Source: Anaeromyxobacter paludicola
GTDB taxonomy: Bacteria; Myxococcota; Myxococcia; Myxococcales; Anaeromyxobacteraceae
NCBI RefSeq assembly: GCF_023169965.1
Contig: NZ_AP025592.1
Location: 1,674,001 to 1,738,000 of the forward strand
DNA: 64,000 nt
Direction: 5' to 3'
Positions within the stretch are counted from its first letter, which is position 1. Every line of letters begins with the position of its first letter. Positions 55,637 through 64,000 of this stretch are shown here, in pieces. The position numbers and the translations under genes were made by a program. Below the pieces are notes generated by a model. The model saw only the letters and a program-made list of their open reading frames with translations. It searched no databases and had not been told where the DNA came from.

Positions 55637-55665
55637 TTGACACCAAGGGGGTCAAACCGTTAACT
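55637..55665 (+). promoter_or_regulatory. Promoter of the tRNA-Ala gene
   Basis: Perfect TTGACA (55637-55642) and TTAACT (55660-55665) with a 17-bp spacer; the transcript would start about 32 bp before the tRNA. TTGAC/GTCAA arms also form a small dyad. Confidence 0.55.
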
Positions 55666-55704
55666 AAGCGCCCTCTCGCGACCTCGAGAGGTTTCGTGTT
55701 GCAC

Positions 55705-55777
55705 GGGGCTGTAGCTCAGCTGGGAGAGCGCTAGAATCGCACTCTAGAGGTCGTCGGTTCGATCCCGATCAGCTCCA
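55705..55777 (+). tRNA. tRNA-Ala, anticodon CGC
   Basis: A full cloverleaf: acceptor GGGGCTG/CAGCTCC, D-arm GCTC...GAGC, anticodon stem CTAGA/TCTAG with loop ATCGCAC (anticodon CGC, reading GCG), T-arm GTCGG TTCGATC CCGAT read as stem-loop-stem, discriminator A at 55777. The CCA end is not encoded (CAA follows). The body is typical of bacterial tRNA-Ala. It stands alone with its own promoter and terminator. Confidence 0.95.
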
Positions 55778-55783
55778 CAACGG

Positions 55784-55812
55784 AAGGGCCCGGTCACTCC
55801 GACCGGGCCCTT
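55784..55812. terminator. Strong bidirectional terminator of tRNA-Ala and mscS-like gene
   Basis: AAGGGCCCGGTC (55784-55795) and GACCGGGCCCTT (55801-55812) pair over 12 bp with loop ACTCC, followed by TCTCATTT. The convergent channel gene ends at 55814, so the same hairpin serves both strands. Confidence 0.8.
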
Positions 55813-55813
55813 C

Positions 55814-56971
55814 TCATTTCCGGCCCTCGCCGCTCCGCTCCTCTTCGGTTCGCCCGTCCCCGGCGGCCGCGCCGCCGAGCCGGATGGTCTGCGTCGGGTA
55901 GGCGAGCGCGGTGCCCGCCCGCTCCACCACCTCGAGGATGCCCACCAGGAGCCGCTCCCGGACCGGGAGGAACTCGTCCCAGGAGAGCGAGAGCCAGGCG
56001 TTCACCTCGACGTCGAGCGACGACGAGGAGAGCCCGGTGAGCCGGACCATCACCCCCTCCGGCCAGAGCTTCTCCTCGCGGCGGAGCAGGGCCTCCACCC
56101 CGCCCAGCACCTCGCGCAGCTGCGCCGCGCGCGTGCCGAGCACGAGCGGGACCTTCACGTAGAAGCGCACCCGGTCGCGCGCCGCCACGCTCTCGATCCG
56201 CAGGTCGGCGAGCTTGCCGTTCGGGACCGTGACCACCGTGCGCTCGAGGGTCCGGACGCGGGTGGAGCGGAGCCCCACCGACTCCACGGTCCCGCTCGTC
56301 CCGCCCTCGAAGGTCACGTAGTCGCCGACCCGGAACGGCTGGTCGAGGCTGATGGCGACCGAGCCGAAGAGGTTCTCGACCGTCTTCTGCGCGGCGAGGG
56401 CGAGCGCGATGCCGCCGATGCCGAGGCCGGCGATGAGGCTCTCCACGTGATAGCCGAGCTCGGTGAGGAAGCTGATGACCGCGAGCGAGACCACCGCGAT
56501 CTTCGCCACCTTCCGGCCGATGGGGAGGAGCGAGCTCGTGACCGGGCGGCTCCGGCTCCAGGGCGTCTGGCCGAGGAACTGGAAGCCCACCTCGACCGCG
56601 CGCAGCGCGCCCCAGAAGAGGACGAGGAAGGTGGCGGCGTGGAGCAGCCGGTCGATCGCGCCGGTCGCCTCGTCGTCGAGGCCGAGGCCGCGCGTGAGCA
56701 CGTAGGCCGAGACGAGGGCGCAGAGGGCCGAGAGCGGCCCCGCCACCCGCTCGAGGAGGACGTCGTCCCAGATCGTGTGGGTGCGCCGGGAGAGCCGCTC
56801 GAGCAGCTTCCGCAGCGCGAAGCCGAGCAGGCGGCCGGCGGCGGCCGCGAGCACGAGCACCACGGGGATGGCGAGCCACTGCCACCAGGGCAGCCCGCGG
56901 GGCCCTTCCCGCATCAACGGCTCCGGGAAGTGCGGGGTGAACCAGGGTCGGACGGTGGGGGTCATGGACAT
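55814..56971 (-). CDS. MscS-family mechanosensitive ion channel
   Basis: 385 residues. Membrane helices at about 30-50, 75-95, 105-130 and 150-175, then the MscS core [25 protein letters not shown] (read as the TM3 pore helix) and the beta domain [29 protein letters not shown]. It opens under membrane tension to release solutes. ATG 56971 or 56965 are likely starts; the frame is open further up to a GTG without family similarity. Confidence 0.9.
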   Translation of the reverse strand: MSMTPTVRPWFTPHFPEPLMREGPRGLPWWQWLAIPVVLVLAAAAGRLLGFALRKLLERLSRRTHTIWDDVLLERVAGPLSALCALVSAYVLTRGLGLDDEATGAIDRLLHAATFLVLFWGALRAVEVGFQFLGQTPWSRSRPVTSSLLPIGRKVAKIAVVSLAVISFLTELGYHVESLIAGLGIGGIALALAAQKTVENLFGSVAISLDQPFRVGDYVTFEGGTSGTVESVGLRSTRVRTLERTVVTVPNGKLADLRIESVAARDRVRFYVKVPLVLGTRAAQLREVLGGVEALLRREEKLWPEGVMVRLTGLSSSSLDVEVNAWLSLSWDEFLPVRERLLVGILEVVERAGTALAYPTQTIRLGGAAAGDGRTEEERSGEGRK

Positions 56972-57110
56972 ACCTGTACCGCGGATCGGGGCAGGCGGCC
57001 GGACCGTCGCTCGGCGGGCCCGGCAGCCGGCGCGAGCGCCCCCCGGACCCCGGGGTCGCGCGCCACCCCGCGACCGATGGGCCCAACCCACCGGGATCCG
57101 GCCGGTGGTC

Positions 57111-57128
57111 GCGGCACGGAGACTGCTT
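57111..57128 (+). promoter_or_regulatory. Possible sigma-54 promoter before the first chemoreceptor gene
   Basis: GGCACGGAGACTGCTT has GG (57113) and GC (57125) exactly 10 bp apart and GGCACGG intact; T at the -24 element and one T of TTGC are missing. It lies 67 bp before the ATG. Confidence 0.35.
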
Positions 57129-57194
57129 CAGGCCACAGCGCCGAGGCGGGAACCGGGTTGCCCCCCACCCAGAGCCCCGGCCCACGAGGCGACC

Positions 57195-60100
57195 ATGGCG
57201 AAGAAGCAGACCCGGATCAGCAGGAAGATAGTCCTCTCTTACGGGGTGACGCTGGCGCTCACCATCGTCATGGGCGTGCTCGCGTCGGTGGGGCTGCGGC
57301 GCATGAGCGGCCAGATCCAGCAGCTCGCCGAGAACGTCCTCCCGTCTTCCCTGGCGGCCGGCGAGATGATCGACGGCATCGACCTCGCCCAGCGCTCGGC
57401 CAACGCGCTCATGATCTTCTCGGCCGATCCGAGCCGGCGCGGCAAGATCTACGAGCGGTTCGACAAGGCGCTGAAGCAGGTGGAGGACGCGCGGGCGGCC
57501 TTCCAGAAGCTGCCGCACGACCCCGACTCCACGAAGGCCTTCCAGGCCATGGACGCGCCCTGGGAGGACTTCAAGCGCGTCTTCCAGGAGCTCGCCAGCA
57601 GCCTGCGCGAGCGGGACCGCATCGCCGCCGGCAAGCCGGCCGACGCCCCCGAGGTGCGCGCCGCCGAGGCCCGGGCCCTCGCCGCCTGGGAGGTGGCGCG
57701 GCGCGGCGCCGACCCGGTGCAGAAGGCGATCGCGGGGCTCAAGGAGGAGATGTCCGGCGACGCGACGGCCGCCCGGAAGGCGGGCGAGGAGATCGCCGGC
57801 TTCGCCATCGCCGTGCAGCTCGCGGCGGTGCTCGCCAGCATCGGCCTCGTCATCGCCCTCGCCTGGCAGCTCGTCCGCAGCATCGGCAGGGACGTGCGCG
57901 CCGTGGACGAGGAGGCCCGCAAGCTCGAGCAGGCGGTGGCCGACGGGACGCTCCAGGTTCGCGCCGACGCCGCCCGGGTGAGCCCCGACTTCGAGCCGGC
58001 CGTCCACGGCATGAACGCCACCATGGAGGCCTTCGCGAGCCGGTTCCGGGTGGTCGCCGAGCGGATGGAGCGCATCTCGCGCGGCGACCTCCCGCCCCAC
58101 ATCGAGGAGGAGGCCCGCGGCGAGTTCGCCGTGGCGAAGGACGCGGTGAACCGCTCCATCGACGCGGTCGGCGCCCTGGTGCACGAGGTGGAGCAGCTCG
58201 CGCAGGCCGGCGTCCAGGGCCGGCTGGAGGCGCGGGCCGACGCCTCGCGCCTGCAGGGCGAGTTCCGCGCCGCCGTGGAGCAGGTGAACGCGCTCCTCGA
58301 CGGCGTGGAGCGGCCGCTCGCGGTGACGAGCCGCGCGCTCCACGACATGGCCGAGGGCCGGATCCCCGAGCGGATCGGCGGCGGGTTCCAGGGCCGCTAC
58401 GGCGAGATGGCGCGCGCCCTCGACGCCTGCGCCGGCGCCTTCCAGGAGATGGTCTCGGCCATGGGCGAGATGTCCCGCGAGCAGCTCTCGGGCAACATCG
58501 AGGCCTACGTGGCCGCGGAGCGGTTCCACGGCGTCTACGGCGAGATGATGAAGGGGGTGAACGCCGGCGTCCGCATGCACGTGGACGCGGTCCTCGAGAT
58601 CCTCGGCGTGCTGGCCTCGTACGCCGAGGGCGACTTCGCGCCGGTGCTGCGCCGGATGCCCGGGAAGCAGGCGGTCGCGAACGAGCGGCTCGACCTGCTC
58701 CGGGACAACCTCACCCGCTTCAGCGCCGAGGTGCGGGCGCTCTCGGCCGCCGCCGTGGCGGGGAAGCTCTCCGTCCGCGCCGACGCCGCCGCCTACCGCG
58801 GCGACTGGCGGGCGCTGGTGGAGGGGGTGAACGCCACCCTCGACGCGGTGGTCGGCCCGCTCCACGCGGCCGCCGGGCTGGTGGAGCGGATCTCGCGCGG
58901 CGACGTCCCCGCGCCGGTCGCCGAGCCCTGGCCGGGCGAGCTCGAGGCGCTGAAGCAGAACCTCAACCGCTGCATCGCGGCGGTGAACGCGCTCGTGGCC
59001 GACGCCCGCCTGCTCGCCGACGACGCCGTCGCCGGCAAGCTCTCCGACCGGGCCGACGCGAGCCGCCACCAGGGCGACTTCCGCAAGGTGATGGAGGGCG
59101 TGAACGCCACCCTCGACGCGCTCGGCGCGCCGGTGGCCGAGGCCACCCAGGTGCTCGAGCGGCTCGCCCGGCGCGACCTCACCGCGCGGGTGGAGGGCAG
59201 CTACCTCGGCGATCACGGCCGGCTCCGCGACGCCCTCAACCAGACCGCGAGCGCGCTCGACGCCGCCCTCTCCCAGGTGAGCAAGGCCGTGGCGCAGGTC
59301 TCCTCGGCCTCCACCCAGATCGCCTCGTCGAGCCAGGCCGTCGCGAGCGGCGCCTCCGAGCAGGCCGCCGCGCTCGAGGAGACCTCCGCCTCCCTCGAGG
59401 CCGTCGCCGGGATGGCGAAGCAGAGCGCCGAGAGCGCCCACCAGGCGAACCTGCTCGCCGAGGGCGCCAGCGCCGCCGCGGGCCAGGGCGCCGCCGCCGT
59501 CGAGCAGATGACCGGGGCGATGCGGAAGATCAGGTCCGCCGCCGAGGGCACCTCCGAGATCATCCGCGACATCAACGAGATCGCCTTCCAGACCAACCTG
59601 CTCGCCCTCAACGCCGCCGTCGAGGCGGCGCGCGCCGGCGAGGCGGGGCGCGGCTTCGCCGTGGTCGCCGAGGAGGTGCGCTCGCTCGCGCTGCGCAGCA
59701 AGGAGGCGGCCCAGAAGACCGAGGTCCTCATCCGCGACTCGGTGAAGCAGGCCGGCGAGGGCGAGGCCACCGCGGCGCAGATGACCGCCACCCTCTCCGA
59801 GATCGTGGGCGCGGTCGGCAAGGTGAGCGGCATCGTCGGCGAGATCACCGCCGCGGCCCGCGAGCAGGCGGCCGGCCTGCAGCAGGTGAACCGGGCCATC
59901 GGCGAGATGGACAAGGTGACGCAGCAGAACGCGGCCAGCTCCGAGGAGTCGTCCTCGGCCGCGAGCGAGCTCTCCGGCCAGTCCGAGGAGCTCGCCGCCA
60001 TGGTGGGCGAGTTCCGGCTCTCGGGGACCGGCCCGGCCGCCGCGCGCGCCCCCGCCCCGAGGGCGGCGCCCCCGCGCGCCGTCGCGCCTCCGGCGAGCCG

Positions 60101-60233
60101 CCCCGCCCTCCCCGCGCCGGCGCGCCCGCCCCGCGGCGGGCCGGCGAACGGCAAGACCAACGGGCACGGCGGCATCGCGCTCCGGCCCGAGGACCTGATC
60201 CCGCTCGAGGGCGACGATCTGTCCGATTTCTGA
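57195..60233 (+). CDS. Methyl-accepting chemotaxis protein with ten HAMP-like units (1)
   Basis: 1012 residues. Membrane helix 13-33, a mostly helical periplasmic sensor (34-195), second helix about 196-220, then roughly ten consecutive HAMP-like units of two alternating kinds (for example [19 protein letters not shown] with VNATLDAV, and [10 protein letters not shown] with LNRCIAAV), and a signalling domain (from about 690) with the hairpin tip [19 protein letters not shown]. Senses a periplasmic ligand and controls a CheA kinase. No che genes are present. Followed after 28 bp by a second receptor. Confidence 0.9.
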   Translation: MAKKQTRISRKIVLSYGVTLALTIVMGVLASVGLRRMSGQIQQLAENVLPSSLAAGEMIDGIDLAQRSANALMIFSADPSRRGKIYERFDKALKQVEDARAAFQKLPHDPDSTKAFQAMDAPWEDFKRVFQELASSLRERDRIAAGKPADAPEVRAAEARALAAWEVARRGADPVQKAIAGLKEEMSGDATAARKAGEEIAGFAIAVQLAAVLASIGLVIALAWQLVRSIGRDVRAVDEEARKLEQAVADGTLQVRADAARVSPDFEPAVHGMNATMEAFASRFRVVAERMERISRGDLPPHIEEEARGEFAVAKDAVNRSIDAVGALVHEVEQLAQAGVQGRLEARADASRLQGEFRAAVEQVNALLDGVERPLAVTSRALHDMAEGRIPERIGGGFQGRYGEMARALDACAGAFQEMVSAMGEMSREQLSGNIEAYVAAERFHGVYGEMMKGVNAGVRMHVDAVLEILGVLASYAEGDFAPVLRRMPGKQAVANERLDLLRDNLTRFSAEVRALSAAAVAGKLSVRADAAAYRGDWRALVEGVNATLDAVVGPLHAAAGLVERISRGDVPAPVAEPWPGELEALKQNLNRCIAAVNALVADARLLADDAVAGKLSDRADASRHQGDFRKVMEGVNATLDALGAPVAEATQVLERLARRDLTARVEGSYLGDHGRLRDALNQTASALDAALSQVSKAVAQVSSASTQIASSSQAVASGASEQAAALEETSASLEAVAGMAKQSAESAHQANLLAEGASAAAGQGAAAVEQMTGAMRKIRSAAEGTSEIIRDINEIAFQTNLLALNAAVEAARAGEAGRGFAVVAEEVRSLALRSKEAAQKTEVLIRDSVKQAGEGEATAAQMTATLSEIVGAVGKVSGIVGEITAAAREQAAGLQQVNRAIGEMDKVTQQNAASSEESSSAASELSGQSEELAAMVGEFRLSGTGPAAARAPAPRAAPPRAVAPPASRPALPAPARPPRGGPANGKTNGHGGIALRPEDLIPLEGDDLSDF

Positions 60234-60261
60234 GACCGCTCTCGCAGCACCCGAGGTTGCC

Positions 60262-63150
60262 ATGCTCCGACCCCTGAAGACCGGCGCGAAGATCCAGCTG
60301 GCCTTTTTCGCCGCCAACCTCATCGCCCTGGTGATCGGGGTGGTGGCCTTCATCGGGACCCGGAGCCTCACCGCCCGGGTGGACGGGCTGGTCCTCGACT
60401 CCATCCCGAGCGTCCGGGCCATCCACCTCTACGACGAGGGGCACACCGCGGTGACCCGCTCGGTCAACCTGCTGGTGATGCGCCGGGCGACCGACCCGGA
60501 GCTCCGCAAGCGCCACCGGGAGTTCATCGCCCGCGCGTTCGAGCGGATCGACGCCGGCCGGAGCCAGTTCGAGAAGACGACCCACGACACCGCCATCTGG
60601 GAGCTCTGGAACAAGGTCGAGGAGCCGCTCTACACCTGGCGCGAGGCGGCCAACGACACCCTGAAGCTGGTGGACGAGCGCGATCGGCTGGTGGCGGGCG
60701 GCGTGGAGGCGGGCGGCCCGGAGACCCGCGAGCTCGAGAACCGGATCTGGCTGGCGTGGATGAAGCTCGAGCCGCTCGACCAGGGCGTCACCGGGATCAC
60801 CCAGGCGCTCATCTCGGCGGTGGAGCAGGAGGTCGCCGCGAGCCGCGCCAAGGCCGAGCAGACCGAGCGCTGGGTGACCCTCGCCAACCTGGGCGGGAAC
60901 GCGGCCGGCGTGGTGCTCCTCGCCCTGCTCGGCTGCTGCTTCGCCCGCAGCATCTCGCGGACGCTGCGCTCGCTGGTCCACGAGACCGACCGGCTGGCCG
61001 AGGCGGTGGCCCAGGGCACGCTCGACGTCCGCGGCGATCCCGAGTCGGTCCCGCCGGAGTTCGCGCCGGTGATCCGCGGCCTCAACGGCACGCTCGACGA
61101 GTTCGTGAGCCGCTTCCGGAGCATCGCCGGGTACCTCGAGCGCATCTCCAAGGGCGACGTGCCGGAGGCGGTGGCGGTGGACGCGAAGGGCGAGTTCGGC
61201 GCCACCCAGGCGTCGATCAACCGCTGCATCCTCGCCATCGAGGCGCTGGTCGCGGACGTGCGCACGCTCGCGCGGGCGGGCGCGGAGGGGCGGCTCTCGG
61301 TCCGCGCCGACGCCGGGCGGCACGGCGGGGAGTTCCGGGAGGCGGTCGCGGGGGTGAACGCGCTCCTCGAGGCGGTGGTGAAGCCGCTCGAGGCGAGCGC
61401 CGGGTACCTGAACCGGATCGCCCACGGCGACCTGCCGCCGCCGGTGGAGGGCGCGTGGCCGGGCGACCTCGACGGCATCAAGCAGAGCCTGAACCTCACC
61501 GTCGGCACGCTGCGGGAGCTGGCGGAGCGGATGCAGGAGATGACGCGGGCGCAGCTCGCCGGCGACGTGGAAGCGGCCATCGAGGCCGGCCGGTTCCAGG
61601 GCGTCTACCGCGAGCTCGCGGCCGGCGTGAACGCGGGCGTGCAGACGCACGTGGAGATCGTCCGCAAGATGCTCGAGGTGCTGACCGCGTACGCCGAGGG
61701 CGACTTCGCGCCGGAGCTGGAGAAGCTCCCCGGGAAGCAGGCGCGGGTGAACGAGCGGCTCGACGTCATCCGCGGCAACCTGCGCAGCGTCGCGGGCGAG
61801 GTGCAGGCGCTGGCCCGCGCGGCGGTGGAGGGCAAGCTCCACGTCCGGGCCGACGCGGCGAGGTTCCGGGGCGAGTGGGCCGGGCTCGTGGGCGGCGTGA
61901 ACGCCACGCTCGACGCGGTGGTCTCCCCGCTCGACACCGCCGGCGGCTACCTCGACCGGATCTCGCGCGGCGACGTCCCCGAGCCGATCGCGGCCGCCTG
62001 GCCGGGCGAGTTCGAGAAGGTGAAGCAGAACCTGAACCGCTGCATCGTCGCCATCGAGGCGCTGGTGGAGGACGCCCGCGGGCTCGCCGAGGCGTCCGTG
62101 GAGGGGCGGCTCGAGGCGCGCGCCGAGGCGGCCCGGCACCTCGGCGACTTCGCCAAGGTGGTGGAGGGCATGAACGCCACCCTCGACGCGCTCTGCGCGC
62201 CGGCCGGCGAGGCGGCGGAGGTGCTGGCGCGGCTCTCCACCCGCGACCTCACCGCCCGCATGACGGGCCAGTACCTGGGCGGCCACGCCCGGACCAAGGA
62301 GGCCCTGAACCGCACCGCCGAGGCGCTGCAGGAGGCGCTCGCGCAGGTGGCGGGCGCGGTCTCGCAGGTCTCGTCGGCGGCCACCCAGATCGCCGCCTCC
62401 AGCCAGGCGGTGGCGAGCGGCGCCTCGGAGCAGGCGGCCACGCTCGAGGAGACCACCTCCAGCCTGGAGTCGGTGGCGGCGATGGCGAAGCAGAGCGCCG
62501 GCCACGCCCAGGAGGCGACCGGGCTCGCCGAGACCGCCAAGGTGGCCGCCACCCAGGGCGCGACCGCCATGGAGGAGATGTCGGGGGCGATGCGGAAGAT
62601 CCGCTCCGCCGCCGAGGGCACCTCCGAGATCATCCGCGACATCAACGAGATCGCCTTCCAGACCAACCTGCTCGCCCTCAACGCCGCCGTCGAGGCGGCT
62701 CGCGCCGGCGAGGCGGGGCGCGGCTTCGCCGTGGTCGCCGAGGAGGTGCGCTCGCTCGCGCTGCGCAGCAAGGAGGCGGCCCAGCGGACCGAGGTCCTCA
62801 TCCGCGAGTCGGTGAAGCAGGCCGGCGAGGGCGAGGTGACGAGCGGGCAGGTGGCCGGGAAGCTCGGGGAGATCCTCGGGACGGTCGGCAAGGTGACCGA
62901 GGTGGTCGCCGAGATCAGCGCCGCGGCCCGCGAGCAGGCCGCCGGCCTCGACCAGGTGAACCGGGCCATCGGCGAGATGGACAAGGTGACCCAGCAGAAC
63001 GCCGCCAGCGCCGAGGAGTCGTCCTCGGCGGCGAGCGAGCTCTCCGGCCAGTCCGAGGAGCTCGCCGCGATGGTGGGGTCGTTCCGCCTGGCCGACGGCG
63101 CGGCGCCCCGGGCGCGGCCGAACGCGAAGCAGCTCGGGACCGGCTTCTAG
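60262..63150 (+). CDS. Methyl-accepting chemotaxis protein with ten HAMP-like units (2)
   Basis: 962 residues, same plan as the preceding receptor: membrane helix (about 12-33), periplasmic helical sensor (34-205) that differs clearly in sequence, second helix (about 212-232), ten HAMP-like units (for example [35 protein letters not shown]) and a signalling domain almost identical to that of the first. Probably a tandem duplication with a changed sensor. Co-transcribed with the first receptor. Confidence 0.9.
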   Translation: MLRPLKTGAKIQLAFFAANLIALVIGVVAFIGTRSLTARVDGLVLDSIPSVRAIHLYDEGHTAVTRSVNLLVMRRATDPELRKRHREFIARAFERIDAGRSQFEKTTHDTAIWELWNKVEEPLYTWREAANDTLKLVDERDRLVAGGVEAGGPETRELENRIWLAWMKLEPLDQGVTGITQALISAVEQEVAASRAKAEQTERWVTLANLGGNAAGVVLLALLGCCFARSISRTLRSLVHETDRLAEAVAQGTLDVRGDPESVPPEFAPVIRGLNGTLDEFVSRFRSIAGYLERISKGDVPEAVAVDAKGEFGATQASINRCILAIEALVADVRTLARAGAEGRLSVRADAGRHGGEFREAVAGVNALLEAVVKPLEASAGYLNRIAHGDLPPPVEGAWPGDLDGIKQSLNLTVGTLRELAERMQEMTRAQLAGDVEAAIEAGRFQGVYRELAAGVNAGVQTHVEIVRKMLEVLTAYAEGDFAPELEKLPGKQARVNERLDVIRGNLRSVAGEVQALARAAVEGKLHVRADAARFRGEWAGLVGGVNATLDAVVSPLDTAGGYLDRISRGDVPEPIAAAWPGEFEKVKQNLNRCIVAIEALVEDARGLAEASVEGRLEARAEAARHLGDFAKVVEGMNATLDALCAPAGEAAEVLARLSTRDLTARMTGQYLGGHARTKEALNRTAEALQEALAQVAGAVSQVSSAATQIAASSQAVASGASEQAATLEETTSSLESVAAMAKQSAGHAQEATGLAETAKVAATQGATAMEEMSGAMRKIRSAAEGTSEIIRDINEIAFQTNLLALNAAVEAARAGEAGRGFAVVAEEVRSLALRSKEAAQRTEVLIRESVKQAGEGEVTSGQVAGKLGEILGTVGKVTEVVAEISAAAREQAAGLDQVNRAIGEMDKVTQQNAASAEESSSAASELSGQSEELAAMVGSFRLADGAAPRARPNAKQLGTGF

Positions 63151-63159
63151 CGGACCGCC

Positions 63160-63310
63160 ACCCCCCCCCCTCGCCCTCCCCCGCTCCGCGGGAGAGGGGA
63201 AAGAGGGGCGCGGGGTGGGCCGCTACCGCAGGCTTCGTCCTGGGAGTCCCGCAGCTCCTCGCTGCGCTCCCTCCCCGCTCGGGCGGGGAGGGCTGGGGAG
63301 GGGCGGCCAG
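63160..63310. repeat. Intergenic GC-rich palindromic repeats
   Basis: The 170-bp gap holds a run of ten C (63161-63170), a copy of the GCCCTCCCCCGCT / CGCGGGAGAGGG element (63173-63199) and a second palindrome CTCCCCGC/GCGGGGAG near 63270-63290. No ORF. It lies between convergent genes and may stop transcription. Confidence 0.55.
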
Positions 63311-63320
63311 CGGCGCCGCG

Positions 63321-64000
63321 CTACTCCCCCGCGAGCTGCGCCTCGATCGCCGCCTTCACGCCGGCCGCCACCTTCTTGCCGAGCTCGGCGAGGGCGCGGC
63401 GCGCCGCCTCGGGCTGCTGCCCGGAGAGCTGCCGGTCCGTCACCTCGAACCGCCGCAGCGCCTTGCCGGTGCGGGCGTCGGCGAGGGTGACGGTGGCGGT
63501 GGCGCGCGCCTCCTTCCAGGGGCCGTTCCGCCGGTCCGGCTCGCCCTCGGCCACGCTGGCCTCCCCGGTGACCGCCAGGTCGGGGTCGGCGGCGCCGGCC
63601 GGCGCGGCCTGGAGGTGGAGGGCCGCGAGGCCGCTGACGGCGCCGGTGGTCGCCGCCTCGCCGGCGGGACCGGCCAGCGCGACCGTCACCACCAGCTCCG
63701 AGAGCGCCCGCTCGGCCGCGGCCGACGCGGCGGGCCAGTCCACGGTCGAGCCCGGCCGCTCCGACGGCGCGACCACGCGCAGGTCCTCGAGGACCGGCTC
63801 GCGCCCGCGCGCCAGGGCGGCGAGGCGGCCGGCGGCGGAGGCCCGCGCGAGACGGCCGTCGGCCGCGGCGAGCCGGGAGAGCCAGGGCGCCGCGGCCGCG
63901 TCGGCGGCGGCGAGGCGCGAGAGCAGCGCCTCCCGCGCCCGCGCCCGGTCGAGGGCCGCGAGCGCGAAGACCCGGCGGGTGTCGGGATCCTGCCAGACCT
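63321..64000 (-). CDS. LPP20-like lipoprotein, 5' end cut by window
   Basis: The frame is open from the window edge to the stop at 63321, giving about 225 C-terminal residues. The part nearest the edge reads VWQDPDTRRVFALAALDRA, which resembles the LPP20/FlgT-type segment (Y-x-DP-x-T...ALA-x-LDR) of flagellar-linked or LpoB-like lipoproteins. The following helical and beta parts are Ala-rich. A GTG at 63776 is inside this frame and is not the real start. Function uncertain. Confidence 0.55.
   Translation of the reverse strand, partial: VWQDPDTRRVFALAALDRARAREALLSRLAAADAAAAPWLSRLAAADGRLARASAAGRLAALARGREPVLEDLRVVAPSERPGSTVDWPAASAAAERALSELVVTVALAGPAGEAATTGAVSGLAALHLQAAPAGAADPDLAVTGEASVAEGEPDRRNGPWKEARATATVTLADARTGKALRRFEVTDRQLSGQQPEAARRALAELGKKVAAGVKAAIEAQLAGE

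Noticed and set aside
55794-60422. A 1542-residue open frame on the minus strand across tRNA, channel and first receptor
   Set aside because: It is antisense to clear genes and to a tRNA, has His/Arg/Gly-rich composition with no recognisable domain, and is produced by the very high GC content; the same holds for the long antisense frames over the cys, nap and receptor genes.
63161-63170. Run of ten C as a phase-variation tract
   Set aside because: It lies between convergent genes, outside any coding or promoter region, and may also be a sequencing-prone homopolymer.
63776-63776. GTG at 63776 as the start of the last gene
   Set aside because: The frame continues upstream with an LPP20-like segment to the window edge, so the gene is cut, not short.

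Overview
The window is very GC-rich, uses many GTG starts and ATGA/GTGA-type overlaps, and reads as a chromosomal segment of a metabolically versatile delta-proteobacterium-like organism. The gene set (NtrBC-type control with sigma-54, Nrf/Nap/multihaem cytochromes, PhaR, paired ArsA-like ATPases, poly-HAMP chemoreceptors, AgmX-like zinc-ribbon proteins) points to Myxococcota, most likely an Anaeromyxobacter-like genome. That assignment is inference from content; no database was searched. No phage, IS element, CRISPR array or plasmid function was recognised.

Layout. 1-6 kb: 3' part of a MATE exporter, archease and RtcB (RNA ligation), CsbD, a DUF255 thioredoxin-like protein, a small membrane protein and TatA. 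6-14 kb: a zinc-ribbon/DUF3426 protein, PhaR, a divergent LysR/EamA pair, an orphan ModA, an outer-membrane porin and a HTH/periplasmic-binding-like regulator. 13.7-18.6 kb: a ParA-like ATPase with a phasin-like coiled-coil partner, two tandem ArsA-like ATPases, YjbQ and a TPR lipoprotein. 18.6-33.7 kb: an acyl-CoA synthetase and then nearly the whole assimilatory sulfate pathway: metY, cysDN, cysH (APS-reductase type), cysC, sirC, cobA, a sirohaem sulfite reductase, the SulP/CysTWA importer and cysK. 34-43 kb: a sensor kinase and sigma-54 activator next to a nitrate-to-ammonium respiratory operon (nrfH-nrfA-napM-like-napA-napD-octahaem HAO-like). 43-49 kb: deoB, deoC, a second zinc-ribbon protein, a secreted metallo-beta-lactamase-fold protein, DUF3006, TtcA and a FYDLN-acid protein. 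49-55.6 kb: cytochrome oxidase assembly genes (cupredoxin, CtaA, CtaB, an ABC-2 exporter, DUF420, SCO) and a dihaem cytochrome c lipoprotein. 55.7-64 kb: tRNA-Ala(CGC), an MscS channel, two poly-HAMP chemoreceptors and a partial LPP20-like lipoprotein gene.

How they work together. The sulfur genes take up sulfate, activate it to APS, reduce it to sulfite and sulfide, make the sirohaem needed for that, and put sulfide into homocysteine or cysteine. Four promoters in this part (porin, metY, cysH, cysK/kinase intergenic) share one 30-bp site built of two TCC-containing halves exactly 20 bp apart, which looks like the operator of an unidentified sulfur repressor and draws the porin into the regulon. 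The kinase/activator pair sits directly upstream of a good sigma-54 promoter preceded by overlapping inverted repeats, so nitrate/nitrite ammonification is probably controlled locally. Other notable points: a set of apparently leaderless promoters, a GC-rich palindromic repeat that is translated inside one lipoprotein gene, an ArsA pair in which one member lacks the signature lysine, and twin 10-HAMP receptors with an almost identical 180-bp signalling segment.
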